Numbered from the stretch's first letter, positions 39,201 to 52,473 are shown. The stretch is 64,000 nt of DNA from Zonotrichia leucophrys gambelii (GCF_028769735.1 NC_088171.1:60998216-61062215), one strand, 5' to 3'. Made by a program: numbers and translations. Notes: generated from the letters alone by a model not told the origin.

Positions 39201-41163
39201 AAACTGAAAAACAACCTTGTTCCAACTCAGTTTTCTTTTAAGGTGCCCTCTGTCTAACAGAGTAGAGCTCAGGCTATGATACCTAAGCATTGCTTCTTGA
39301 AGATTACCTGTTCAGCTTTCAAAGACTGACTGCAGTGCCAGATGTAAAGCCAGGGGAAGGATGAAGTCCTCTTCAAACACTGAGCAGGTGCTGGGAAGAC
39401 TAGGTGTAGAGTAAATTTTATGCTAGACTTTCACATATAATGTTATTTGATAAAGGCAAAGGAGTGGGCACTTCTCTTCTGGCCTTTAAGTCAGAAGGGT
39501 CTCACAAATGGGAGGTGCAGGGGATGTTTGGGGCACAAGTGTCAGGGTGAGGAAAGGCAAAGGCATAGCAAGAGCTTACAGCACGAGTTGGGTGGCTCAT
39601 GGAAACTGAGGCAGGCACCAAGCACTGTCCTGAGCAGTACCTTTTTGGTCCGTGGTGCAGGCAGGTCTGGGGCTGTAGATGTAGAAATGTCAGTGGAATA
39701 GAAGAACACAGGTGCTATCCACAAACTTTGTTTTTTCAGGTTGCAGCATGGTTAGATGCACTTGGAAATCTCACTCTAAATTTGGGCTTACAGTATGGAC
39801 TGCAAGAACAACAAAAATGGTATTCATTAAAGATTGAAACAACTTAGCTGGAATCTAATTCAGTCCCTCAACTTGGTTTACCAATATATTCTGTGCATTT
39901 CATCTGTATGTAGTATGATTGTAATTATGATATCTTTGTTAGCCTAACTCCCCAGAACAAAAAAGTGCTTAGACATTAGCTGGCTATCTTCCTGATTTTT
40001 AAAGCCAAATGTCTAATTAGAGCACTTCTGTTTCTTACATTTATTTTCAGTTCTAGAGAGTGAAAGACAAGAAATCTCAACACAGCTGTGGCTCTTTTAT
40101 AAACTTCAGCTTATTAGAGCTTCTGGGTCAAATTCTCTGGTGGTGCAACTCCACAGACTTACTCTCTGCTCGTGTAACTTCAGATATAAATATAATTCTC
40201 TGTACATCTGTCCATATGTGTGTTCCTATGTATATACCAAACCCATAGCTGATATAAATCACTGTAGCTCTTTTGGCTTCTGTGAAACTGTAGTGATTTC
40301 TTACCAGCTGGGTATCCGGTCCACAGCATCTGGTTTTCCTTTTCCCTCCCTTAATAGCACTGATGAATCAGAATTCCTAAAGGAGGATAATACTAAACAT
40401 AATTAGACAGGATATGTTCAAGAAGAAAATTTAATTTGAAGAGGTTTGCACAGAATTTTTATTGGCCTCAGGTGGAATGCTGGGACTTTATCTTAATGAA
40501 TCCTTTCTACAGATCCATTTCAGAAACTGCATTAAGTGATGGAGTGTGCTTCAATGGTGCATTGCACATATGCTTATTCAGTTGGATTTGAAAGTTCTTA
40601 TGTAAATTAGTTTAATTATTCTGGGCTGTAAAAAAAGGTGTAATAACATAACCTGGAATTTTAAATTATTTACACATAGAGAAGTTTATTTAAACTTTGG
40701 CACCTACATACATTTCAGAAAATCCTGTTAGACACAAATATGAGACTGTGGATTGGAGCTTTCCTCAGAATTGACTTCATGGTTAAAAAATCAACCATTT
40801 TTTTTCATGTTATTGTGTTCATCAATGTTTCACAATTCAAATATGGTTCTTTTATTATTGTGTCGTATTTTTACTTTTAACACCATATCTAGCTGCTGTC
40901 TTTTTATTGTGATTGTGTAAGTACCATATATTTTGAGATTATTTAGCTAAATCCTGTAAGATTTTGTTCAAGATACTGGGTGAAGTATTTACTTTTCCTT
41001 ACTCCATTTAGTATCTTCAAAAGAGCTTGCTAATTTTTATTATTAATAGCAACAGGCAGTACCTAGCTATCATTTACCATGATATGATTTTATTCAAATT
41101 CAGATGCTCTGTTTGGGGCACTTGTATCAGAAACAGTGTATCAATTAAAGGGAAAAAAACCCA

Positions 41164-41191
41164 CTTTTTTTGTTTTTTTTTTTTTTTTTCC
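41164..41191. repeat. Poly-T run
   Basis: A nearly pure T run interrupted by a single G. No adjacent retroposon body or target-site duplication was recognised. Confidence 0.9.
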
Positions 41192-44100
41192 CCTGCAATG
41201 AAGATTTGTGGGGGCTGTCTTTGAGGCCAACACTAAGGGGGAAAGGCAAATAAAGGGCAAATTACTTCTGAGCTCAGAGAAGGGGGAGAAGAATTAGGGG
41301 AGCTGCTACGTCTGTTTCTCTTCTTCTATAATTGTATTCAAAATGATGGAACCTTAACAAGGAAGTATTGGAGCTGTTGTACAAAAGCAAGCTACAAGCT
41401 CCCTTTGTCCTGGCACTGCAAAATGAGATTTACAAGGTGATAAAGTCACATGGAAATGGAATGTCTTCCATGTCCCTGGCATTTTTTCACTGACTAATTA
41501 CTGCTAACATAGGGGTCACTATTTTTTTTCGTAGTTTCTCTGTTAACACTTCTTAAATGAAATTGCAAATCTGCATTGTCTTCTCTATGTGCATAAGACA
41601 TCCCATCTAGCTGGTGATTGAGTTCTCCATGAATCTAATATTGCAGTGAAAAATTACTTTGCTGCCGTTCTGTATTCAGAACATGCAATCAGATAGCCAA
41701 ATATAACTATTTAAAATATGTGAAGAAACTTGTGGAACCCTGGTGAACACTGCAGGAAAACAAAGCAGTAACCCATACTGCTCCATATAGATTTATGGTT
41801 TGTTTAAAAAAAATGAAAATAATAATGAAGTATTCTTTATTTTAGAAATAAATTTTTAATAGGCCTTCCAAGGAAGGCACGGAACAGGATTTGAAGTGCC
41901 AGCAGATGATTGCTGCTTCCTCAGGATCAGGTGTTCAAAAAACTTCTCCCAAGGTCCTGGCATGGGAGTAAATCACTGGTTTGCAACAAGTTTTATAACA
42001 GTTTGGAGCACTTTTGTCTAGAGTTTGCATGATGAATGAGTACCACATACTCTGACACCATGTGCTCTCTTTAATTTAATTAACAATTGTCTTCCTAGAT
42101 TGGGTACAACCACAGTGCAATCTGATCACAGTGGTGAGAGAGGTTCTGTGCTTGAACAGACAGATCTGATGCTGTTAAACAGCAAAAATAAATAGTTCAC
42201 CCAGCAGATGTTAATTCATGTTGCAAGCCTGTTCCTTAATTTACATACAGGTGTAAATCTAATCTCTATTTACCTCCTTTTCCAAATATTTTGCACCTCT
42301 GTGGCCTTGGAAACATGCACATTTTAAAACAAAAATGGGCCTGAGCACCTGCTGTTTGGAAAGAACTCTTAATTGTAGTGGGAAGAGGAGAAAGAACATC
42401 ATGTCCAGAAGAAGTGGTGAGATCCTCCTCACACAGCCTTCTCCCATCACTGTGAGCACTTCTTTAAGAGTATGTGTCTGGCTTCACTGAGTAAGAGTCA
42501 CTGCTAGACTGAGATCCTACCTTTCTGCTGCTTTTAGTATCCTTCAGGGTGAGAGTAAAGGGAATTTGCTACCATAAAATTAAAACAAAAGCTCTGATGT
42601 GTACTGTGACAATAAGCAAGTCCATATTCTTGCAATTAGACCACATGTTTTATAAAGGCAATGAAGATACTGGCCCAAACCCAAGCTTCAGAGAGTCCCT
42701 AGTATTCCAGAAAACATAATTTTCCTGAGTGCCTTTGTTACTTGAAAGCATCAAACCTGAAGCTGGAAAGTAATAAAATGTAGACAGGAATCTGGCTTCT
42801 TGCTAGAATGAGAAACTCCTACTTTTATTTTCTTCTGTGCTGTTAGAATAGCAAATACCACAATTGTTATGGTGTTCAGTGCTTTGGAAAACAGGGCTGA
42901 AAATTCTGGGCTGAAACTCCAGGGACAGTGCTGTGGATATTTGGAGCCTTGGACTGCAGGCATGTAACAGGAGTTAAAGTGACTGTACCTTGAGTGAGGT
43001 TGTGGGTTCTGGAGCAACCAATTAAAGAACTGGTCTCTTCCATGTGATTATAAGGGAGTTGGGAGATGGGGCCTTGTGAGCATCTTCTGCCCCCCAAACT
43101 GAGTAGTGTACATCTTCCTCTGGCTTTCCTTTCTCCTGCTTTCTGTATAAAACTGGAAGTTTATTGTTAATAGCTGTTTCTTTTTTCCCAACCACAATCA
43201 AAATAATATGACATTTTCATGGGGAAGGAGCTCTGTCATAAAGGGTGCAGCATCTCCAGCAGCAGAATTACATGCTAAGCTGAGTAATCCTGTCAGTCCT
43301 TTAGGCTAATTGATCCAACATTACAGGACTTAAACCATTTTTAGGAAATCACTTTAAATCAAAAGTCATGGAGTAAAATACACTCTGTTGGTGCTGCAGT
43401 TCCTGCCTATAGAACGCCAGACTTTCTTGGTCTGAGGAATCCCTGTGTGCAAGAGGATTGTGACCAGAAATGTTAGAAATATAAAAAAGGCAGAATTTTA
43501 TGGAAAGTAGAGGTGCTTGCAAAGTGTTCCTCAATGGGGCAGAATTCTTCCTCAAAAATGTCCTCCTCTCTGCATTGTAAGTAGAGACTTAAATTTGATT
43601 AACAGCATTCTTGCCACCTGAGTAGCAAGACTTGCATTTAGGAGGTATGTGCAAACACTGCAGAGTCTACCTAGCAGCACTAAAGTAGGACTAGTGTAGA
43701 TTTTATCCTTGTGGCAGGACTAACATGATTTTGGCTTACTGTAGTTGTCATGAGTGTTTGAGATGATGCTTTATTTATATTTCCTTTTGAATTCTTTTTT
43801 GTTGACAAAGCATAAAAAGGATTCAATATGTGTTTCCATTTAATAGCCTGGACTACTCAAAACCTTGACTTTCATGCCTCTTAGGAGAGGCTGCTCTGGT
43901 TAGCTTATTAAAACAGAAATTGCTTAACAAAGCATATACTAATGTTATTTGTTGTAATTGAGTCCTGAAATAGCATTCTAAATGATACACAAGTCTATCT
44001 ATTGGGACAGTTAGGGGGTTTTTTCTTGTATTGGAAGAACAGGTCAGGTCCTAATGCTCTTATTTATTTGTAGCCATCAGTGTGACTACATTCATGGAAC

Positions 44101-44689
44101 ATCCCCCCACACACACACACGTGTCTGAGTATACACTGTAAGTTCAGTTTTATAGCAAGTAACCTTGCAGTTTGAGCTGTAAGAGCCATGAAACCCCAAA
44201 CAGAAAGTGTTAAGATGAAATTTTCCCTAGAAAATGACTGTCTATAATTGAAAATTCCATAATAACCTCCTGGGGTTTATTGTAATTTTTATCTGGAAAG
44301 CTCTGGATTTTTTCTGCTTGGTAAAAATCAGTTGCTCCACTAGAATCCTGTTTTTAGTTTTGAATTTTTCACAGAGAAAAGCCTCATGTGCGAAGGTGAC
44401 TAGTTACATTTCACTAATGTATTTGATTTTGATTATAAATTGAAACAGAAAATGCATACTTTATGATCAAGCTGCAGGAGGGAGATATTTTCTTCTACTC
44501 AGATCACTCCCAAAAGACTAGCCAGTCTCTCTAATGATGCAATCTATGCTCACAAATATAGAGGAAAAGACAGACTACTTTCCTAAGAATAGTTACTCCA
44601 AAACTGCAAAAGCAAACCAATGGAGTTGCAATGACTATTTAGAAATATTGTTTAGCTTGGAATCAAGCTAAGAACATGAAGGAAACACC

Positions 44690-44960
44690 CACACCAGCAA
44701 ACTGATGAGCTTAATTAGATCTTGAATTTGCATGCAGTTTAAGGACGGATTGGGCTAGTTGTTCTCCCTTTTGTGTGCCCTTTTGCAGAGGGTAATTGGA
44801 AGGGGGCAATTGAGTTATTTCATTATTTCATTTATCTTCCCAGAATGAGTCTGCTGCTACAGGCTGTCAGCTACCAGCAAACAAGCACTTCATTTAAAAT
44901 ACTGTTGAAAAGTTGGGTTCGGTCCTGTTGCATCTGGTATGCAGATGGGATGCTACTTTT
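44690..44960. promoter_or_regulatory. Possible conserved regulatory block with POU octamer
   Basis: The block contains TTAATTAG (44711-44718), the octamer ATTTGCAT (44726-44733, reverse complement of ATGCAAAT), CCCTTTTGTGTG and CCCTTTTGCAG repeats of an HMG/SOX-like flavour, GGTAATTGG, GCAATTGAG and several ATTTCATTTA units. It has no repeat character. Regulatory function is inferred from motif texture only. Confidence 0.3.
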
Positions 44961-45175
44961 TTGTTCAAATAAACAGAAGAAGCAATTAAGCCCCTTTTGG
45001 AGTAAGATATCTGAAACAATAGGAGGCACCATCTGAAACACAAGCTCAATCAGATACTGAGCCATGTGGACAGCAGAGTTTTATAAAATGTTGAATGCAA
45101 GCATAGATTGGATAAGTGGGGTTTGGGCCTTTTTTTTCTTTTCCCTTGTTTTTGGAGTTATCTGGGTAGGAACAA

Positions 45176-45239
45176 ATACGACCAGGACGAGGGATGGCAG
45201 CAAGAGAAGAGAGAGAAAAATGTCTTGAAGTTCCGAGTT
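45176..45239 (+). repeat. Copy 1 of a diverged direct duplication
   Basis: ATACGACCAGGACGAGG and the following sequence align without gaps to 45991-46054, with 52 of 64 bases identical by hand count. Similarity continues more weakly for about 20 bp downstream. The core GCAGCAAGAGAAGA is exact in both. It could be two copies of an old unrecognised dispersed repeat or a local duplication. Confidence 0.7.
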
Positions 45240-45990
45240 CATTATTTAGTTTCCTGTACTCCTCTGAAACACCGAAGACATGACAGCAGGCTTTGCCTTC
45301 CTCCCTGGCAGTGCTGTGTGGGACCCCAAGGCCCCACAGCCTGTCACCGCTGCAGAACAATTGCAGATGATTCCCTCTGCCTATGAAAAACCAGCTGACA
45401 CACAGAGATTTCTGATTTCTCTCTTCTGATTGCAAGCACCCCATCGACTCAGCCACACAGAAGAATGTTTGCATCTCTAAGTGTGATTACTCTTTTTTTT
45501 ACACTTGCAATTAGTTTCAAAGCAAAAGCAATCCTATACCTTTTTTTTTTCCTGTTTTTTTCTTTATGACTGTTGCTGACTGGTTTTGGCAGCAACAAAA
45601 GTGTGGTCTTTTTCGTCCCAGTAGAAGAGACAGCTAATGCATAAGAATATATGTAGAGCACAGAAATAGATACAAAATACTTTTAGGAAAAAAAAATGGT
45701 CTTAAATGATACATTCGATGTCCTCAGGAATGCAATATTGGCATGTAAAGTGGCAAACATATGTACTCACAGTTTTGGAATTTGATGTATCTTGTTTTAA
45801 AATAACATTTTGCATGTGTCCCATTAATTTACATCTCAGTAGCACAGATAAATTAGTCTTCATCTTGCCTTTTCTTTTTTAAAGAGTGTGTGCTATTTAA
45901 CATGACAGCATAACTTCTCATGTGAAATGTGGAAGATTTTTCACCAACGGCTGCACCTGCCTCTCTTGGAAGAGATGGTTATGAAGAAAG

Positions 45991-46054
45991 ATATGACCAG
46001 AAGGAGGAATAGCAGCAAGAGAAGACAGAGAACAAAGCCCAGAAGTTCCCAGTT
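45991..46054 (+). repeat. Copy 2 of a diverged direct duplication
   Basis: This is the partner of 45176-45239, in the same orientation, 815 bp downstream. The shared frame is open in this copy (45927-46145, 72 codons, Arg/Lys-rich) and also in copy 1, but no known protein is recognisable and purine-rich composition is enough to explain the open frame. Confidence 0.7.
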
Positions 46055-49000
46055 TGCTGTGCAGTGTCCTCTACTACTGCTCCATTTAATGGAAAACAAG
46101 AAGTTTTCCTGGCTGAGACATTACCATTCATCCTCCAAGTTCTAAGCTCATGTCAATGGCAGTGCAAATGATTGACCACTACTTTTAAGGTCATGCAGAG
46201 GCAAAGAGTTGACCTTGAAATAAAACTGTTTTGCTATTGCTAACATTATGACTTTCTTTTTTCAATTAAAAATACCCAAAAATATCCTTTCCGAAGGGAA
46301 ATAGAACAAAGTGTTGTAATATTTTTTGTAATGTGTGTCAAAGTGTTTGACATCTACAACTTCTATGAACAAAAGCAAAGGAAGTAAATGTAGGGGGTAG
46401 AAACTATTTAACTAATTCAGCTTCAGCCTGCAAATAGTTTTTGTAGTCCTGCAATTGTGTTGTAAAAGCAGAAAAATAAGAAAATACTTGGAGCAAAGGG
46501 GCTCATTATATGGTAAAATCCCTGTTACTGAATCAGATTACATATGTGGTGGGGAAAAATAGGTGATCTTTCTGGTCCAGCTGCTGCCTGAAACATGGTC
46601 TGAGAAAAATCCTGGGTGTATGTCAACTTCTCCCTCAGTCTGATAATAAGATGTGCCATGTCTCTTCTTAAAAACTTTGTCATGTACAATATAGTATACA
46701 GTTAAAATATATAAATAAAAATCTTTACATATGAAACTTGGTAAATAATAAAGAAAAAAGTTTAAGAAAATATTTGGGATAAGTTCAGGAAAAAAAACCC
46801 AAGAATTTTTGGAGGATTTTGAGTAAAATGAAAATAAAAGTTTTCAATAAGTAAAATTCAACCTGAATTAAAACAAAATTGTTTTCTTCCAGTTTTTGGT
46901 AACCTTTTGCTTTATTTATACAGGTCCTGGTAAAATGAGTTATTCTTTTAAATTTAAAAATCAAGGCTTTTGCAAACAAGTCACAGACATTTTACTTTAA
47001 ATGTCAAAGAGAAATGTTTCAGCTCCCTTTGTGGATGTTAACATTAGAATCATTGGTAGGAAACATACTCCAAACTTGGTACATTTGCAAGTAAGATTTG
47101 CCTTCTCCATAGCAAAGTGGATGTTCAACTCCCCACCCCTTAAAACATGTTGTGTTAGAGTTCAAACTGTGTAGGACTCCAGACTGTGAAATTATGCGTA
47201 AAATTCAGTGTTTCTGACATGCCTTTGGACTTCTATCTGTACATATCATGACTTTGCTCTGTACTCTTGTTTATATGTTGGTGCATTTACTTCTGCTTTT
47301 GTTAAACTTGAGATACACTATTGAGATCTGACTTTTGCAAGCTCTGATGATAATCCCTGTAGGGGCAATATTTATCCCTAAAAACATTAATGAAGCCTGT
47401 GTTTTATTCTCATCTTAAAATCTTGATGGTGCAGGTTTCAGAATGAAGGGAGCAAAAAGTCAAATGGACTCAGCTGGAGCAATGTTTAGGCTGAAAACAG
47501 ATGTTCTGCAATCTTGTTCAGAATCAATTCCATTGATAAATATTCTACTGCAAAAATGGAGAGAGAGATAAAGGCAGAAGGATCCTTGAACTTCTTTAGT
47601 CCATCAAGCTGTTGTTTACCTGGTTGTTTTATTAAAGCATTCCATGTTTTATTAAAACATTCCATGTTTTTAATGCACATCACAGCAGATTCCTATAGCA
47701 AGTACTCCTGTGCTTACCTCACCTCTTGTGGTAGGTTTCCTGGGGCCAGCCAAATGTAATATGCTTCCAGATGACTCCTGCTCATCTAGCAGCAAGTCTG
47801 TTTGTCTTAAATACTATTGAAACTCAGAGCAGAGCAAACTGAAGCATAAGAGTCAAGTATGAACTTGGTGTACTGTACTTTTCATGAACCTGTACAGCAG
47901 CAACTACTGAATTTAAAAATGGATACACATCAGCTAAGCCTAAGGCCATGAAGACTGATGTCATCCCTCCACCCTGATCCCAAGCCCTGACATGTGCTTC
48001 TTTCCAGGCTGTTTTGAGGTAAGTCATCTCCCAGGCAACCCACTTCCACCATCTCTCTGTTGCTCTCTTCTTTTCCCTTAATATATAACATGGCAGCTGA
48101 GCATTGCTGATCTGTTTAAGGGTGTCCAGTGGAATGCCTTTTGCAGGCTAGTGTCTAATATAATATGTCTAATTAAAAAGAAAAAAATCGAAACTGATGA
48201 CTTAGTTTAGCTCTTAACACTTATAATTACCCTAGCAAAGGTCTTGATCTAGGGGAGTGAAGGAATATGAAAAAAATATTTAGTATGAATATGAAGCATT
48301 CATATCAGTTGTTGATTTTTAAATTTTAGCAGTCATTCCTTTTGCCAACACCAGCTACTCTTTTACATGTTATATTCCATTTATTTACATAACAGACCAC
48401 TCATTAAGTTGCTGTTGTATAATATTTTGCTGTTGGAGAAGAATTAGTAAAAACCAGTTTGATCAGAGCATGCTGTGACTGCTGTAGAACAAGTTACAAA
48501 AGGCCATAAATCAGAAAAGGGTGGAAATGTTCATAAGATAGGAAGTGAATATCCCATGTAGAGTTGGATTCAGGTTGTAAGCTTCTATTTAAACTAGCTA
48601 CAAGTGTGCTAAACACCTCACCCCACCCAAAAAAAAAAAAAAGAAAAAGAAAATCAGTTTCACACTGTTTTGCTTTTACGGTGGCATTTTTTGTCCTTTA
48701 TGAAAAGTACCTGTTTTCTAGCAGGAATTTTTGACAAAACAAAAAGCTATGAAATTCAGTTTCAGAATGTTTGTAGGATGACAGCTACGTGTCAAGAACC
48801 TTTAGTGATGAAGGGGCAGTTAAAGAAATGACCTCCATTAGCAGGTCAAATCTTAGCAGCATTTTACAGAAAAAGTCAGCCTGAATGACTTTGCATAATG
48901 AACAAATTGTTCCCAAACAGATAGCAAATAAATTTGTGTAGAGAGTGATCTATATCAGGGTTGCATTGACTTTCTTTTGTCCTTTTTCTACCCTGTATTT

Positions 49001-50917
49001 TGTTTGCAGTTCTATAATTGTGATTCCTACACCTATAGACTATCAAATAAATTGTGACAGAGACCTTCAGTAATTTTAGTCGGAAACTTCAAAACAGAGA
49101 AGTGTAATAAAGGAGTAGCAAAATAACCTGATCTGATTTTTCCCTCTCACAGAGTACTGTGAATAGTTATCTGAAGAGAATTAAAAAAAACTCAAGCCTC
49201 AACTATTATTGTGTACTTCTTACTGATATCCATCTAAGATCCTCATTTATTGTTGCCAGGAAGAGATGCAGTGAGCCAATGCCTCTCTTTCAAAGCAAGA
49301 TCAACTTTGTACTCTTTGTAAATGAGGTGCACTTGCATCACCACAGTGTTGCATGGGTGCTGCTTGGAGTTCTCACTGGCTAAAGAGGAGTTTGATTAAT
49401 GATCCTAGATCACATGAGTTTGGTTGGCTTTATCAGATAAACAAGCCATGAAAAATCACAGTGGACACCTACATTATCTTGCTATGTGGTACATTAAAAG
49501 GATACCTCTCAGACTAAATAACTAAAAAGGTAGAATATCTGTGAGGAAAAACAGCAACAGACTTGAATGTAATGAAATCAGAAAATTGGTCAGTTGCTAT
49601 TTAAATTTTTCATATCAGAATTCTATGTCATTGCATGCCCAAGCTTTTCTAGCCTGTTGAGACATGATACTTTGTCTTAAACCTCTTAAGTTTAATCCCA
49701 GCACTGTTGACCTGCTAACTACATAATAGAGACTGATTTTTGAACTTATGTCTTATTAGAGAAAGAGGAGACATCATTTAGAGATGTTTGGGTGGAGTGA
49801 GGAGAGCTAGTATGGCAAAGAGAAGGCAGTCACAAAGTTTATACCTTGTCAAAATAGAAACAGCTGAGCTTTCTAGACCACTTGTCCTCGACACTCATCT
49901 CCACGCTCACATTTGCATTGCCAAATTAAATACCTGGAAATACTGGCCTTTCTAAAACAGAAGCAGCAAGAGGGATAACAGTAAAAAAGTAAAACTTTGG
50001 CAAAAAAATAAAAGGAATGGATTATTTTTTTTCCAGTGTAAGAGCACAATGAAGGCATTGATGTTCCTCTACAATGTCTTGAAAATAATTAGTAGTTACT
50101 TTTCGTTTTTTAATGTAAAAGAAGTATTGTGTACTACTCTGTCAAGTAGCCAACTTCTAGTCTAGTTTAGGCATGTTCTCAGCACAGCATTTGGGTTCAT
50201 GGGGATATGTACCAGCAGGTATAAAACAAGTGGCTTTTTTACACTGAAGGTAGATAACCATCTTTACTGAAAGACTTATAAGTGTATCTTTGTTTTTACC
50301 TATTTGCTTATTTCCACTCATATGGTTAAATATAAAGGGATGACTGGTTTAGGTGAGGTTGATGCAACTTAACTATGCTTCAGTAAGCAAAGTCAGGTTT
50401 TCAGAAGTGAGATTATCATTGATTTCCTTCTAAGTTGTCTACGCTCAACCACTGAGTAGTTCTGGTTTGCTGATTTTATAAGGAACCTTACTGTGCACAA
50501 GTCACCTTGGATTTATCCAAGGGTCTTGAGGGAAGTGGCAGATGAAGTTAATAAGCCATTCTATCATATTTGAAAAGTTGTTGCAGACTAGTGAAGTTCT
50601 CTCTGGGTTTACCCACAGCTGGCAGTGAGTGCCATGCAGCCAATTGCTTGCTTTCCCCTGATATGGTGGGGGAGAAGACTCATGGGTTGAGATAAAGGCA
50701 GTTAAATCATGAAAGTGAAACCCACACACACACGTACAGTAAAACAAGGAATTGATTCACCCCTTCCCATGGGCAGAGGGCAGATGTTCAGTCATCTTCA
50801 GGAAAGCAGGATTACATAATGAACAATGGTTACCAGGGAAGTCAGAATGCCATCACTCCAGCTATCCTCCCCTTCCTTCTTCTTCACCTTGCTTTTAATT
50901 TCCGAGCATAATGTCAC
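46055..50917. other. Unique non-coding DNA, no gene seen
   Basis: Very AT-rich in 46.6-47 kb and 48.1-48.7 kb. Contents are a 20-bp tandem duplication (47631-47670) and a poly-A run with G interruptions (48629-48652). No exon, RNA gene or clear transposon was identified. Confidence 0.65.
47631..47670. repeat. Tandem duplication, 2 x 20 bp
   Basis: ATTAAAGCATTCCATGTTTT (47631-47650) is directly repeated as ATTAAAACATTCCATGTTTT (47651-47670), a 19 of 20 match. Confidence 0.9.
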
Positions 50918-51169
50918 AGGAAATATCCCTTTGGTCAGTTGGGATCAGCTATCCTGGTTATGTCATCTCCCTACTTCTCATGCCCCCCACCTATTTGCTG
51001 GTGAGGTGGTGTGAGGGGCAAGAAAAGGCCTTGGCTTTGTGTAAGCCCTGCTCAGCAATAACAAAAACATCTCTACATTCACAACAAAGATTTAGGCCCA
51101 AATATAAAACACAGCCTCATACAAGCTACTGTGAAGAAAATTAACTCTATGCCACCAAAACCAAGGATA
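50918..51169 (-). mobile_element. 5' part of an avian LTR, minus strand
   Basis: The right end, read on the minus strand, starts TATCCTTGGTTTTGGTGGCA and continues TAGAGTTAATTTTCTTC. This is close to the TGTCCTGGTTTTGGCTGG 5' terminus of a common avian ERV LTR family that I recognise. About 104 bp (50930-51033) also align with 19491-19594. The LTR is truncated on its 3' (left) side and lies directly against a CR1 fragment on the right. No target-site duplication was found. Confidence 0.75.
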
Positions 51170-51174
51170 GAAGT

Positions 51175-51740
51175 TTGCCAGGAGTTGCAAAATGGGGAAA
51201 CATAACCCCCAGGTTTAAAAAGGGAAAAAGATTTATGGCAAGCAAATAAAGAGAGATGATTCTCACCTTTACTTCACTCTTGTGAGACCATACCTGCTCT
51301 ACAAAGATGACCAAGGGACTTCCTCTATGAGGATGGGCTTAGATATTTGGAATTGTTCAGCCTGGAAATAAGAATGTCCCAGGGACACCTCTTAGCACCT
51401 TCCAGTACCTGAAGTGAGTCTACAGGACAGATGGAGAGGGCCTTTTTTTACAAGGGCATGTAGTGATAGGACTAATGGGGTAATGGTTTTAAACTGAAAG
51501 AGGGTAGATTTACATTAGGTACTAGGAAGAAATTCTTTACTGTGAGGGTGGTGAAGCACTGGAACATGCTTCCCTCATAAATTGTGAATGTCCCATCCCT
51601 GGAAGTGTTCAAGGCTTGGTTGGATGGCCTTTGAACAACCTGGTTTAGTGGGAAGTGTCCTTGCCCATAGCAGGGACTGCTAGAACTGGATCTTTGAGGT
51701 CCCTTCCAATCCAAACCTTTCTTCAATTCATCTCAGTAAT
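51175..51740 (+). mobile_element. CR1 LINE, 5'-truncated 3' end with internal deletion
   Basis: The sequence follows the CR1 consensus through the end of ORF2 and the 3' UTR: TGTGAGACCATACCTGC, TTGTTCAGCCTGGAAA, AGAAATTCTTTACTGTGAG, AAGCACTGGAACATGC, CATCCCTGGAAGTGTTCA, then GAGGTCCCTTCCAATCCAAA near the 3' terminus. The usual segment between the CCATACCTGC and TATGAGGA blocks is mostly missing at about 51305-51325, an internal deletion. The terminal ATTCTATGATTCT-type octamers are degraded to TTCTTCAATTCATC. The reading frame is broken, so the copy is dead. The left limit is uncertain (51175-51240). Confidence 0.9.
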
Positions 51741-52473
51741 GAAATTATGGGCTGGAGTATGAAGTTTTATAAAGACGGGTTTTTTTCCCTTTCAATGCTA
51801 GAACTGAGGTCAACTTGAAATTACCTTGTGTTAAGTCAGTGGACTTTCAGTAACTACTGATGGACATAATTCACTATGGCATTAGTTTCTAAGCAATTTT
51901 GTCACATTGCAATCCCTCCATGAATATGCAGCTTAAATGGAACAACTAAGAGCTGAACAATGTAGAAGCTGTAATTTTATCCTAACTTCAACAGCTGGAA
52001 GAGGATACCTCAAATTTTAAAAGCTCATATAGATTAATAAAGGCAACAGTGAAAGTACCACTGGCTGCTGTCAGTTCTGACAGCTGTCAAAATTTATTTA
52101 ACAGCAGCAGCTTTGCAAAAATTATTTTTTCACCCAAAAATGAAGCACTTTTTCTCACTTTCAGAGTTTTCACAGAAATGATAGTTAAACTTTTAAAATA
52201 AAGTTATTTATATTCACATAAATTATATGTGCATTTTATAAATATGCATTTAAACTGAATATTGTAGCTAAGAGCTACAGTCCCTCCCAAAATCTCAGGC
52301 TAATTAGGGAGCATGAGAAATGTTCAGGAAGGATGGGATTTCTAACAGTTTCTCTGTTAGTGCAGCTGCAGCTGGAAGTGGCACTGCTGTGCTGCCCTTT
52401 GGACATGCACTGTTCCTTTGTGCTGCTCCGAGTGGGCAGATGTGTTTGTACCTGTTGGCTGCTTATTTTTGTC
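51741..52473. other. Short unique spacer between two transposons
   Basis: About 730 bp of AT-rich sequence with no recognised feature. Confidence 0.7.

Larger units (their letters stand above)
32825..45175. other. Long unique non-coding region, no gene seen
   Basis: More than 12 kb with no clear transposon and no convincing exon. It includes a 15-bp repeated motif (35600-35636), homeodomain-rich blocks near 36 kb and 44.7 kb (listed separately), a poly-T run (41164-41191) and a short CA run near 44107. A small open stretch after a good acceptor-like TTTTTTCAG (39741-39847) ends in a stop after about 35 codons and is not recognisable. Low repeat content over this distance is compatible with an intron or desert under regulatory constraint. 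Confidence 0.6.

Noticed and set aside
39741..39847. Possible terminal exon after TTTTTTCAG with about 35 open codons
   Set aside because: No recognised protein, no upstream exon, and a single acceptor-like motif is expected by chance.
45046..45474. Minus-strand open frame of 142 codons
   Set aside because: No domain, antisense to the duplicated purine-rich block, and no matching frame in the second copy.
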